NCBI GenBank assembly: GCA_014621425.1
Contig: JAANBB010000255.1
Location: 1-57,241, forward strand
DNA from: Cylindrodendrum hubeiense
Lineage: Eukaryota; Ascomycota; Sordariomycetes; Hypocreales; Nectriaceae
DNA: 57,241 nt
Reading direction: 5' to 3'
Positions within the stretch are counted from its first letter, which is position 1. Each line of letters starts with the position of its first letter. Positions 32,566-43,500 of the stretch are shown here, piece by piece. A program made the position numbers and the translations under genes. The notes under the pieces were generated by a model. The model made no database searches, was not told where the DNA came from, and saw nothing but the letters and a program-made list of their open reading frames with translations.

Positions 32566-35500
32566 GGCCAACGAGCAAAAGGAACCGGCCCTCTCCCCGC
32601 AGTCGACTAGGTTGTGCTAGAGAGCGGGCGAGGCTGGAGACAACGTTACAAGGCAATCGCCGGTGAGGTCATGGCTCCCGTACGACAATGATGCCGTGCT
32701 GATGTTGATGGTGAGGGCCGTCCTGATTATGGTGGTTATAGTCGTGATTAGCACAGATTATTCAGCCGCCATCCCCGTGATTCCGGTGGTCCCCGTTCTT
32801 CCCCTGGTTGGCAGCACATCGTCCTCAACCTCTTCACCGTCAGGGCCATGACGAATGGCCACTCAGCAGAACGTACGTTCCCAATTCGTGCAGCCCGACT
32901 TTCCAGGCAGATGCGAGTAATGCCGGGTACGGCCCTGGGCATATGCGGGCAACCATGACTCTCTCTCCGTCTCTGTCTCTCCGTCTGTCTTTCTCTGTGC
33001 GCCAATGTCTCTGCCCCCCTCTGCAATGACATGGGGCGTGACTGGGCCATGGGGGCAGGGTTCGTCCAGTGCCTGGATACGCCCCATCTTTCCCGAGCTC
33101 TGCTTCTGAGTTTCCGATGCCTGCCTAAGGATGACTCGTCTCGTCGACTCAAAACGGTACTCCATCCTTCCATCCGATTCTTCCTCGAGCATCGGTTCGT
33201 AATCTTGTCTCTCCGGGCGTGGACCGCGTGGTAGGTTGAGGTGGCCGAGAATGGGGCTGGGGTGGCTAGTGTCCTGTCAGACAGGCGTCGTTCTCCATCA
33301 CCCGCCCCATGTCTGTGTCAACTGTCAAGTCGGACAGGAAGGGACATCTGAGACAAGACCCGAGATCGACTCCCTCCTCCCGTAAAGCCATCAGGGGTAT
33401 CGCCGGTCAGACATGTGAATCACACCAGGACTGCAACTGCAAGGCAAGTTGTCATTGTAGGCAGATAGATCAGAATCACAAAGGCGATGCCCCACCCACC
33501 CCAAAGATCCTTTAACAGCCTATTAAGCCAATTCAAAGGGGTTGTGTCAAAAATCACCGAGTTATTTTGAGCGACGCCCTTGAGGCATGCATTTTCGGCT
33601 GCCTCAACCCAAGGGGGGAAAGATCTCTCGACGAATTCGGCACTTGGCGTCGTATCGCATCACATCACACCTTCGCTGAGGTCGGGCAGCCTTACCGTCA
33701 GCAACGGGTTACTCAGAGGCCACGTGAGGGTGTCAATTGAGCACAGCGTCCCCGGAATGGTGGGTAGACACCACCTCCACTGTCCGAGGCGCCAGGCAAC
33801 CCTGTCTCGACCACCCACTTATGGAACGGGCCCAGTGGGATGGGAGGGAGGGTTGGAGAATCTAGCACGAGGTGAGTGTGTTGCAGGGTTGGAGAATCGA
33901 GGTCACTGTACAGAGCATGGTGTGTGCAGCACCGTACCTAGGTACCGCGCCATACCTTCTAAAAGCCGCCAATGCAAGGCTGGGGTGGGCTGCCTCCACA
34001 ACCCGATGAGTAGGCCGAGGCTGGCGTTTCGGTGCTCTTTCTACTCGGCCGCGCCTGGGACTGAATGGTGTCGTTGGTTTCATCTTGGCCTGTGTGTGGT
34101 GTGGTGTGTTTGTGCGTGCGCATTGGTCCCAGCCAAGGTGCATCCAGTTTCCGGCGCCATGGTGCTGGTGGGAAGCCACGGGCGATCCGGGACCATCAGA
34201 CAAGCCAGCCCTGAATGTGACAAGCAAGGTCAACTCTACCACACCTTAACGCCGGATCCAAGACAGCCAACTTAGACATGCAGGTTCCCTCTGTTGAGTT
34301 GCACCATCATCCAATCTTAGGTGCATCTGCAGGCGATGAGAGACCAGCGGCTTATGCTGATGTTGATCATCGACCGTCGAAGATGCATGGAAGCTTTCGG
34401 CGACACAACATATGTTTGGTTGGGACCAATGAGTTGGATGGGTCGATCTATCCTGGGTATGCTGCGATGCACTGCGATGCGATGCCAGCGACGGGTGGCC
34501 GAATCGGCGGCCTGGTGGATGGCGGTAGTAGGCCCAGGGCTAATCACCACAAGTGGCCGACCCAACCAGCCAAAATCAACCCACCGAGATAAAGCAAGCA
34601 AACAAGCAAGCATTGCCAAGACCGGGAGTTTGGCTGCAGGCACAGCCCTATGGAGCGCAGGGAACTGACTCTTTTGGCGGCGTCAGCACCGACAGCCACC
34701 GACCGTGCAGTGGTGTGGCTTTCGGCGGGTCTATTTCCAGCATTGAGAGAATCCCAGCAAGAGGACAAGGTGAGTGATACACTTACCGGGAAACCCAACC
34801 CATCAGCCACAACCAGCCATTTTGTGCTCCAGCTACCTCATTGGCATGCCGCCGGCAGGCTCAGTGGAAAGGGGGTTCGCAGTGCCGAGGAGGAAGCATG
34901 TGAGGAACAGGAGGACGAGGGAAGTCGCAAGTACCCAGTGGAGGTTGTCAACAACTGCCGTGGTCAACTTCAGTAGGATCCCTTCCCTCGGGAGGCGCAG
35001 GTCGAGGACCGGGAAATAGGAACGTGAAGATCCGATCATGGTGTGACCCAATCCTCCCGTGAGTACTCCCGATGGGTCACCGATCCAACTCCGGGGGCTC
35101 GAGCAGTTTATGACAAGGCTCCCTGATCCCCGGGAATGACATGGGTGAGGGACGTTTCTGTTGGAAGCCGACGTTCGAAACAAGGCCCAGGAAACGAGAG
35201 GTCATCTCAGAATAGCAGAAACTCGACCCTGGCGAGACTTGCTCCCTTGGAGGCAGGGGAAGGGCCAGGGCACCGGGTCATGGGCGCAGCAGCACCAACT
35301 TCCACCCCCCCTAAACACCGTCTCAATTGGCGGCTACCCTAGTTCCCCTAGCGCAACCTCTCTCAGCCGCGGGGCCCTTTTGTTTGAAAAATCACTGAAA
35401 CGGGAACCAAGTCGGGTTTGACAGAATCACGGATAGTCGCGAGAGAGGCTAGGGCAACTAGGGGAGCCAGAGCCGCGTGCGAGGAGCCGGGGGCTAGAAA

Positions 35501-35902
35501 GGAGGTTGCATTCTGACTCTATGACTGCAGATCATGAGGCATCCGCAGGCACCAACCAGCTCTCGCCGTCGGGCGTTGCGTGTTTGTCTCCGGGCACTGT
35601 CGTCGATGATGGTTAATATGTGAGTCGGAGGTGGAGGAGTGTAGAATAGGAAGAGGGCAATGAGTGGTCTAGAGCGGTTCGGAGTGCGGGAAACTCGTGT
35701 TCCTGCCTGGCCTGCCTGGGGCAGAGTGGATTGGTTCCTAACCTTGGAAGTTGCAACTTGCGCCGTGGCCAATGGTTGGGGAGGCTGTCTGGGCGTAAGG
35801 TGCAGTGCAGCGTGCTTACCTTACCTTTACCTAGGTAGGTAGGGAAGGGACGGAAGGCAGTTTCCTGGGCGAACCACCTCCCTGCCTGCCTTCCATCCCA
35901 CC

Positions 35903-35942
35903 ACCTGGATACCTGGATACCTGGATACCTGGATACCTAGGT
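35903..35942. repeat. ACCTGGAT x4 array ending in ACCTAGGT
   Basis: Four exact octamers ACCTGGAT (35903-35934) are followed by the palindromic variant ACCTAGGT (35935-35942), then by CACCCTACCTACCT-type DNA. TACCTAGGTA occurs 75 bases to the left (35828-35837). Confidence 0.9.
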
Positions 35943-36727
35943 CCCTGCCTCACCCTGCCTCACCCTACCTACCTCACCCTACCTACGTCAGAGCCTGACG
36001 CAATTCCCCGTTGAACCCCTCGGAAACTGGAGTTTCTAAGGGACCACCAGACCTCGCGCCGCATCATTGCCACGTCCGTCCCCATGCAAATGGAGCCGAT
36101 ATGGGCGCCTTGTTACGGTGCGTCTTTGTAAGACCGAGAAACCCATCCCAGCGCTGTCAATTGCCCGGCGCAGGCAGACAATGGGTGTCGTCGCGTCGTG
36201 AGACTTCGCAACCAGACTCTCGAGAACGTGTCCCACCAAAATACCGAACCACAGACTCCCGCGGCCACCAAGGCCACCAAGGCCACGGCCGCCAGCAGAA
36301 ACGTGCATCGAACCCTTCCATTTCTTCCATTTGTCGGTATCGTCGTTACCCAGGGTTCCCTCCTCCACTCTCCCAGTCGCCCAGTCGCCGGGCCCGTCGC
36401 TCCAGGCCTGTAACCCCCCCGTCAGCCCTGCTGCAGGTCACCGTTAGCCCCATTGGCGCAGTCCAATAGGTGACTCTTCACGCCGAATCCACTGAAGCAC
36501 CGTCGCAGCGCCCATCCTCATCCGTCGCATCCCATCCATCTCCATCTACGTACCTCGCTCTGCGAAAGAAGTAATCAGGTACTACACCCATTACCCCTGC
36601 CTCCTGGCGGCGTACCAGGTACCCAGGCCACCATTCCCATCTCATCCACACCGTGCTGCGCCTTGACAGCCCTCGTCCTCGCGATGGAAACCCTCCGGGA
36701 CGCCATGGCACAGGATGGCACAGGCGC

Positions 36728-36762
36728 GCACAGGGCACAGGGCACAGGACACAGGACACAAG
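36728..36762. repeat. Period-7 tandem repeat (GCACAGG-type), five units
   Basis: Three copies of GCACAGG, then ACACAGG and ACACAAG, lie in tandem in the upstream region of the small 37402 gene. Probably a minisatellite. Confidence 0.85.
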
Positions 36763-37401
36763 ACCCCAAAGCCCCCAGGACTCCCAAGGCATCTTTGGCC
36801 TTCCGCCCTGTGGGCCCTGCGCCATCCCCATGCCTGCATTAGACGCGACCCAGCCTTAGTCACCTGTCAGGACAGTCAGACTCAACTGCGGCTATCTCTC
36901 TCTCGCGCGCTCTTACTGGCGTCTCTACCCTCGCTGGTGCCTTGATCCTCGCCCGGGGAGGGTCTCCCTCAAGTCCGGGAGGGGCGTGGCCACTGCCAAA
37001 GTCCATAAACGGGGCGTGCTGGTAACGTCGAGTCTTGATCTCCAGGCTACAAGCCGGACCTATTAAGGCTGCGATGCCTCGTCCGCCTCTATCGTCTTTT
37101 TCTCATGCCTACAGTCTTCTCATCATCATAAACACATATCTTGAGCGCTTCTCTCTCTATCTTTTCGTTCACTTGTTTCACCGCACCACTCTCCGCTTGG
37201 TTGTTTGTTTCCCTCCCGATCTGTCGCGAACATATCCGATCCTCCCTTGAGATTCAAGTCCATACGACACTTCTTAGACATCAGACAACGGCAACACCAG
37301 CATCCCCGGATCAGGAACCAACACATCTCCCTTATCTCTTTCTTGCCACAGCTACCCACTCGAATCAACGCCAGGCCAACATTTGGCCCATCTTCGCCAT
37401 C

Positions 37402-37614
37402 ATGTGCTATCAGCTGGTCGAACTCTACTCAGCCTGCCGCTGCCTCTACTACCAGCACGCCGTTGACCGATGTGCCGCATACGGCCGCCCAAACCACTAC
37501 GTCGAGCAGCGAACCATCTACGTTGGCTACGCTTGCAGCTTGCACGCGGGCGATGCCGCCCAGTACTCTTCGACACATGGCGCCTACTGCAGTGGTCACT
37601 CGACTTATCGATGA
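37402..37614 (+). CDS. Small Cys-containing protein of the fungal MCYQ type, unknown function
   Basis: A 70-aa single-exon protein starting MCYQLVELYSACRCLYYQHA and ending at TGA. Cys residues at about 2, 12, 14, 24 and 45, with His at about 19 and 48, could make a zinc-binding or disulphide mini-domain. The pattern Y-S-x-C-x-C-L-Y-Y-x-H-x-V-D-x-C-x-A-Y-G recalls small conserved proteins seen in many filamentous ascomycetes (recognition from memory, no search). There is no signal peptide, so it is probably intracellular. The leader is long and CT-rich. The downstream DNA is unusually T-rich, consistent with a long 3' UTR. The window copy has no intron in the coding part. The function is not known to me. 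Confidence 0.65.
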   Translation: MCYQLVELYSACRCLYYQHAVDRCAAYGRPNHYVEQRTIYVGYACSLHAGDAAQYSSTHGAYCSGHSTYR

Positions 37615-40586
37615 AACATCTTGTCTTCGGTAACTCACTGCCATTCATGGCACTCCTCGCGACTCGCCACGTTTGGATTTGGGGATTGGATCTCTTATCT
37701 CTGGTCCCTCAACCCGTCGCGACTCTCCGCGTTGCTCTTGGCCCACGACCGTCGGACCCGTCCCCATGCCTTAGGAACGATCTCATGATCAGTCGTGCCT
37801 CTCAAACGCACCTCAACACTTTAAGCCCCGTCCTCCTCGGTCTTCCTCGCTCTTCATGGGCAAGCATTCTAGCCTGCCCTACTCTCCTGCCATGAAACTC
37901 GTAACGACGCTACCGAAGACACGAGAATGAGATCACGATCATTACGTGAATGGAATCACGATTCAACGCCCCTCTCCCTTCTCCTCGGCACCTAAACGGA
38001 CGAAACACACCTCCGACTACCAATGCCCCTTCATGGGGCCATCTCCCCTCTGCGACACGGCCTTCTCCTTGACATGAATTGGTCACTGCTCTCTCTTGCA
38101 TTTTCCCTTTTTATTTCCGTTTTCAGAGTACTCTTATCTCGGCATTTTGGGGGGTTCCTTGCATAGCGTTGGATTTGGTCTTAAATCGTTTGTTATCTGG
38201 ATTCGGAAAAACATGCGATGCGCTTACACGACGGAAAACACGGACATCTGTTTACATTCTACTCAGCTTTGCTGATTGCCTCACGGCACTTTTGGGCGAA
38301 TTCGGATTCTCGAGCATGGGCTCGCACATTGGAATCAGGGGGCCTGGCCAGGTATTGGCCTCCGATCACTCCGATCACCCCCTTTGATGGGTTCTTTTTC
38401 TTTTCTTCTCTTAGATGCCTCATTCGATACGAGGTTTTCTACATGCACTAGGGACTGCGGATATATACCAGGCGTTGGGAATTTGTGATGGAACTTTAAT
38501 GATTTTGGGCTTCTCGTTGCAGGGATTGCAAGTGTTGGTTGATGGGGTATTACGCATACGCTGGCTGGATGTTAAGCACCTCTTGATACTGGGTTTCTGT
38601 TTGTTTTTGTTTGTTTTCCTTCATTTTTATTTTTTTGGTTTTTCTCCTTTTCAACATTCCTCTCCCTTCTACACTCGGAAAGATGTTGTACTATCAATCA
38701 GACATACTGTACAGGCTGCAGTCGGCCCCGTCAATGGCCGGGAGCCCAATCACGCAGAAGATCAAGGATCGGGACACTGGATGTTCCTAGATTATTCAAA
38801 TATAAACAAAAATGGTTTTCTGTCACACGTTGGACCCCTTCGTATTTCCCGTGAAACCCCTTGAAGTCCCTTGATGCCTTGGCTAAATTACACAGCGTGT
38901 GATTTGCCTAGCATCCAAGCGATGGCGTCGTTTGCGATGGCCATTAAAAGTACTTCGTAGGACAACAGCGGATGCGTCCGAGCTTTTTTTTTTTTTGTAA
39001 CCATCTTCTCCGTTTCGTCCTCCCTGGCAGGTGGGCACAAGGTGACTGGTCGAACGAAGGAGATGTGCAGGGGGATCCGTCCATCGGCGTGGAACGTGAC
39101 GGTGACCAAAGTCCCCGAGTTATTTTAGGTCAATTTGCAGCATTGGTGCAATGCCGGACGATTGAGACGGCGCAATACCCCGCATGACCTCGGGCAGGAC
39201 TGCAACGACCATCTCTGGCTCGCGGTCAGTACACTGGTAGAGGAGGCCTCATCTGACACCAGTCTTATGGCCGGCGGGCTGGCAAGGCAGACTGCGGGAA
39301 CCCGCAGCCTTGCAGCAAATAGAACAAGCATGCCCCGGGAAAGGCGTCTCAAGCTAGTTTGGATTGTGCAAAGTCAGAACCTTGAAAGGGTAAATGCACA
39401 TTGCTATTAATAGGGAGGCTGGCAGGTTGCCCGATGCGGCCAAGGGGAGTAATTAGTTGATGGGCGGAACCGTTCTGCCGGGCCGGTGACATCCTTTGTC
39501 CAGCCGCTAGGTGGCAACTCTAGGCACAAACTCGATAGTGTGATTTGCGGGCGGTGCAGGATTAGACGCGCCCCACTGGCCTCTAGGCGACTGGCGCCGT
39601 GCAGCAAAAGGCAGCAGGGATGATGACCAGGATGCCTGCCAGGGTTCTTGGTCTGTCAGATTGTCGCAGATTGAGTGGCCGGCTTCTGGGGAGTTGGAGG
39701 GTGGTGGTGGTGGCCTTGGAAGAGTGGGATTTGTTTCGTTTCCCTAAAGCGAATTCTGTAGGGGTGGGTGTGGTGTCAGAATCTACAGGCAAACACGGGC
39801 TAAGAGGAGCTGCGGGAGGATGTCGTGAGCATCAGCACAACACACACAACCCACGCGGCTCCTTTCACATGTCTCGGCTAGCCAGCGGCAGTCATTGGCC
39901 TCGGAAACATGCACTCTCTCGGCGGTTCCTATTACGCTCTCGGCCGGAATGCTGGGGGAGAGTAAGCGCCATCGTTGCGCCTGGTGTTCGTCCACTATGG
40001 GGGCGGGCCAAGGCGCATTTGAGGAGCCGAGGTGCAGGGTAGCTTGGCAGTGATGATGTGAGCGCAGGCTTCAGGGTTGAAGGTCCAGAAGACGGGGCCA
40101 TCCCGGTGGGAGGAACTGCTTATTGTGGCGATATGCGTGGGTTCTTCTAGCCTGTTTGGCGGTGCAGGGCTAGATTGTGTTGCGTTGTGTGTGAGATTCC
40201 AGTTGAGATGGTTTTCGGTTAGGCATCTCGGGGAAGCCAACTCTCGATTCCGCGTATACGATGCGCCCCCAATCAAGTCACAATCGGACAACATTGAACA
40301 CCCCATTTTTCTCCACTGCCTGGTAGCTAGGTATACTTGTTCAACCTCTGTATCCGACTCCGTTGAAATTTCAGTCGCGACTGGATGATAGCGCATAGAA
40401 TAGTTCCTGCCAACCGGTACAATAGAATCAGAGGCAAGAGGCAAGTTCCAAGTATTCCCTAACACAGACTGAGTGATGAAATGGCCATGAAAGCGCCTGC
40501 CTTCCATTTTCCAAAGACTCAAAGTAAACAACCTCCGACCCGCTTGGACATGATCGTCTATTCCTCCATTTCAACACCTCCCACCC
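37615..40586. other. Intergenic, T-rich left half
   Basis: About 3 kb. The left part (about 38080-38700) is T-rich on the plus strand and may be the 3' UTR of the small gene. A T13 tract lies at 38984-38996. The right half has normal composition and ends in the CT/CA-rich leader of the MFS locus. No supported gene. Confidence 0.5.
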
Positions 40587-43500
40587 ATGTCCTCACATCC
40601 CGCCGCTCCGCAACCTAACCACCGCCACTTTCTATATCACTTAACATCAGTATCCATCAAAGCCATCGGCCTAGAATCACATGCATCTCTCAAACTAGTC
40701 CTCATGTCTCATGGCCGACCTCCCCAGCCGCTCAGCCCAGAACCAGAAGTCTTCTCGTTAGCAGCCGCCCAGGTTGCTTCCAAGCAGTCCTCCCTCAGAG
40801 GCTACCGCTCAGCCGAAATCCTCCGCAGTCTCCAAGCCGTCTCACCACCTCCAAATAATCCCTTTATCGAGACTCATAGCTCTTCTCGCCAAGCGCCACC
40901 GGCGAAGAAAAGACCAACCATGTTTTCAGCTCTCTTTAGCCACACGCGAGCACACCAACCCCACGGGATGACTGAGATTGAAGTTGGTGACTTTGATCAC
41001 ACTCCGGCTCCCAGCGCACGGTCATCACTATCCCTGCTCCGAAACAACGAGGAAGAAATTAGTGCATTGGATAAGTTCTCTGTGACGCCTACTACAGGCC
41101 ACCGACACCATCTCCTAAAGAAGTTGACCAGCGGCCCGATGATTCTGGACAAGGACTTCCCGGTACCACCTATTATTAGCCCGACGTCAGGGAAGATACC
41201 TCCCGAAATCCAGAATGAGAGAATTCAGCATGAGAACCAAGGAATATTCGCATCTCCAAGTTTGTCGATGGCCACTGACAAGCCTTTATCGTCCGTGTTG
41301 CCTGAGAATGAAGGGATCACGCCATCTATACCTGCGACAGATCGAATCCGACTCGAATCTCTATTCCACCTACATGATACACATGCCCATGACCATCGTT
41401 CAAGTATGCTCAGTCCAGCCGGAATTTGCGATGCTGGCGATTCGATCCAGGAGGAGAGACAAGTGTGGCCATCGCCGAAAAATAGTTCATCCAACTCCAT
41501 TGGCATCTCCATGATAGACCACGAGATGGATCATCACCTGATCAAAGAAGAGGCCCGAAATACGGATTCTGGAACAGTCACTCCTCAAAACAAGGACCCT
41601 GGCCAATCCGTCACACTCCACCCTGCTTTCAACCACCATCCCATCCATCACCCAGTTTGGTCCAAGCCGGGACACCCTTCCACAAACAAAGTCGCACCTT
41701 TCAATCCTTTCATCACCAATGCGAATACAACAGAGGTTGTGCTAGCTAAGACGGAAAGAAATACTGCAAATGATAGAATTACCCTGAATGCTCAACATCA
41801 ATGCGACGAGTCGGTGATTCAGCCTGTGTCCGAGATACAAACTGAAATTGCAGCGACTGACGAAGAATCACGATTATTCCCTGTGAATCAACTGTCAACT
41901 CCTTCTCAAATCAATGGCCCAGAGGCTTCGTTAAGTTCATTTGAGCGCCTTCCTAGAAGTGAGGCCTAGGTGTGCTCTTCCAAGGTCAAATCATTTGTGG
42001 AAACCATGGACGTGCATGGACGGAAGAACGGTTCACTGGAGGTTAAAGGACATATCTCACAGTCCCCTAGCCGGCCTCTCCACTTGCCTCAACTCCGATC
42101 ACGCAGTGGTGGCTCTTTGAGTACCATGGCTTCCCACAATGGACATCACCATCCATCCAAGGGCCTGCCACGCATCCATTCGTGGACTGCCAGTGCCAAA
42201 CTACTGGACACTGCTGATGGTCTAGATGATCACTTCGAATGGTGCTCCGGATCCCCAAAAGAAGAGGTACTAGGACGCCACATGATCCAGAGATGCGCTG
42301 TTTATCTTGTGCCGAACTCCAAGAATCGACATGGCTTGGAATTATGTGAAAATGGTCCTGCCGAACCTGTCACCAAGACTCACAGAGAATCGCGGTATTT
42401 GCAAACCCTTGCAGATACTAGCGCCAACATTGATACAACTGAGAAATGCATGAAGGGTCCTCAGAGCCAACAGACAGACCGACGTGCAATTTGGGAATGT
42501 GCTTATAATCCAATCTATGACAGCTTTGAACAACACGCCATTCAAGAATGCAGCCCTGGCCAGTCCGAGCAGGATCGAACTCAAGCCATCCTGGAAAGTC
42601 AGGCATGTTCTCCTATGCCGTTTCAGGGGGACTGTGATCACTCTGAACAAAGTGGGCGCTACTTCGAAGATAACCCGGATACCTCGCTGAGAGTCGGACA
42701 TGGTAGTAAACAACGAATGAATCCACTAACTTCGTCTGGTCGCAGTCAGTCTCTGAGTTCTGTTCTGGATTACAAGCGAACGACCCAGTGGCTCAAGGGA
42801 CTTCTTCAAACCCCGGAGACTTACAATACAAAATTTACAGAGATTCCGACAAGGAAAAGGCCGATTGCGAGGCCCTTGGAAAATTCTCGGCGTCCTTCTG
42901 ATTCTGTGCTCTTAAGCAGGGCGACTCGTCATCTAAACGGCAAGTCAACCCATTCGGGTAAGTCTGACCCAAAGATAGATGGGCTGTCTTTCAAACGTGC
43001 CGTCAGTGACTTAGAGAGACTTCTGAATGAAGCTCTCACACTTGCATCTCAAGTTGTTGACCGATCTGTATCTCCACATGGTGGCGGATACAAGCGGCCA
43101 TCAATCAATCTGCGCTCCCATTGCCACAGCAGTCCAGGCTACAGGGAGGCTAACACAAGTTCTTTGAACGACGAGTCGCCGCCTAGTCATCACGAGAGTG
43201 CCGAAGATCTCTCTGAGGTCAACTTAAATGAGCAGATTACACCAGTACGGCCTACATACAAGCATGCCTCGACATTCGCCGGCCCTGTTGAGCGCCCCCG
43301 ATTGGCTGAGATTGTTGAAAACTACTCTAGAAAGTATGAAGACTTCCAAGCCAGAGGTATTGGCACCGGAATGCGCCTTCGATCTCAGCCTTCTCCGTCT
43401 CTAGGACAGACGATGATAGATGTGCCTAGTCGGAAGTCAAGAAAACAGGTCATGGAAGAGCCCCGCAGGAAACTGAAGAAAGAGGATGACTCGGTACATG

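Larger units (their letters stand above)
30957..37401. other. 6.4 kb gene-poor region
   Basis: This is the longest stretch without a supported gene. The first 400 bases hold the pom1 3' end and a T8 tract near 31183. Repeats seen are a 10-mer triplet (32536-32565), ACCTGGAT x4 (35903-35934) and a period-7 array (36728-36762). A 12-bp palindrome GTACCTAGGTAC lies at 33934-33945, and TACCTAGGTA at 35828-35837. Open frames of up to about 230 codons occur at 31854-32543 (-) and 33580-34275 (+). They lack domains, a plausible N-terminus and splice logic, and I do not call them. The last few hundred bases are the CT-rich leader of the 37402 gene. Confidence 0.5.

Noticed and set aside
33580..34275. 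231-codon plus-strand frame in the gene-poor region
   Set aside because: Many rare-looking Cys/His/Trp residues, no domain, no conserved start context.
41959..42062. 104-nt intron GTGAGG...CACAG to remove the TAG in the MFS gene
   Set aside because: It breaks the frame and meets a TAG at 42068-42070; only 90- and 141-nt alternatives keep the frame.
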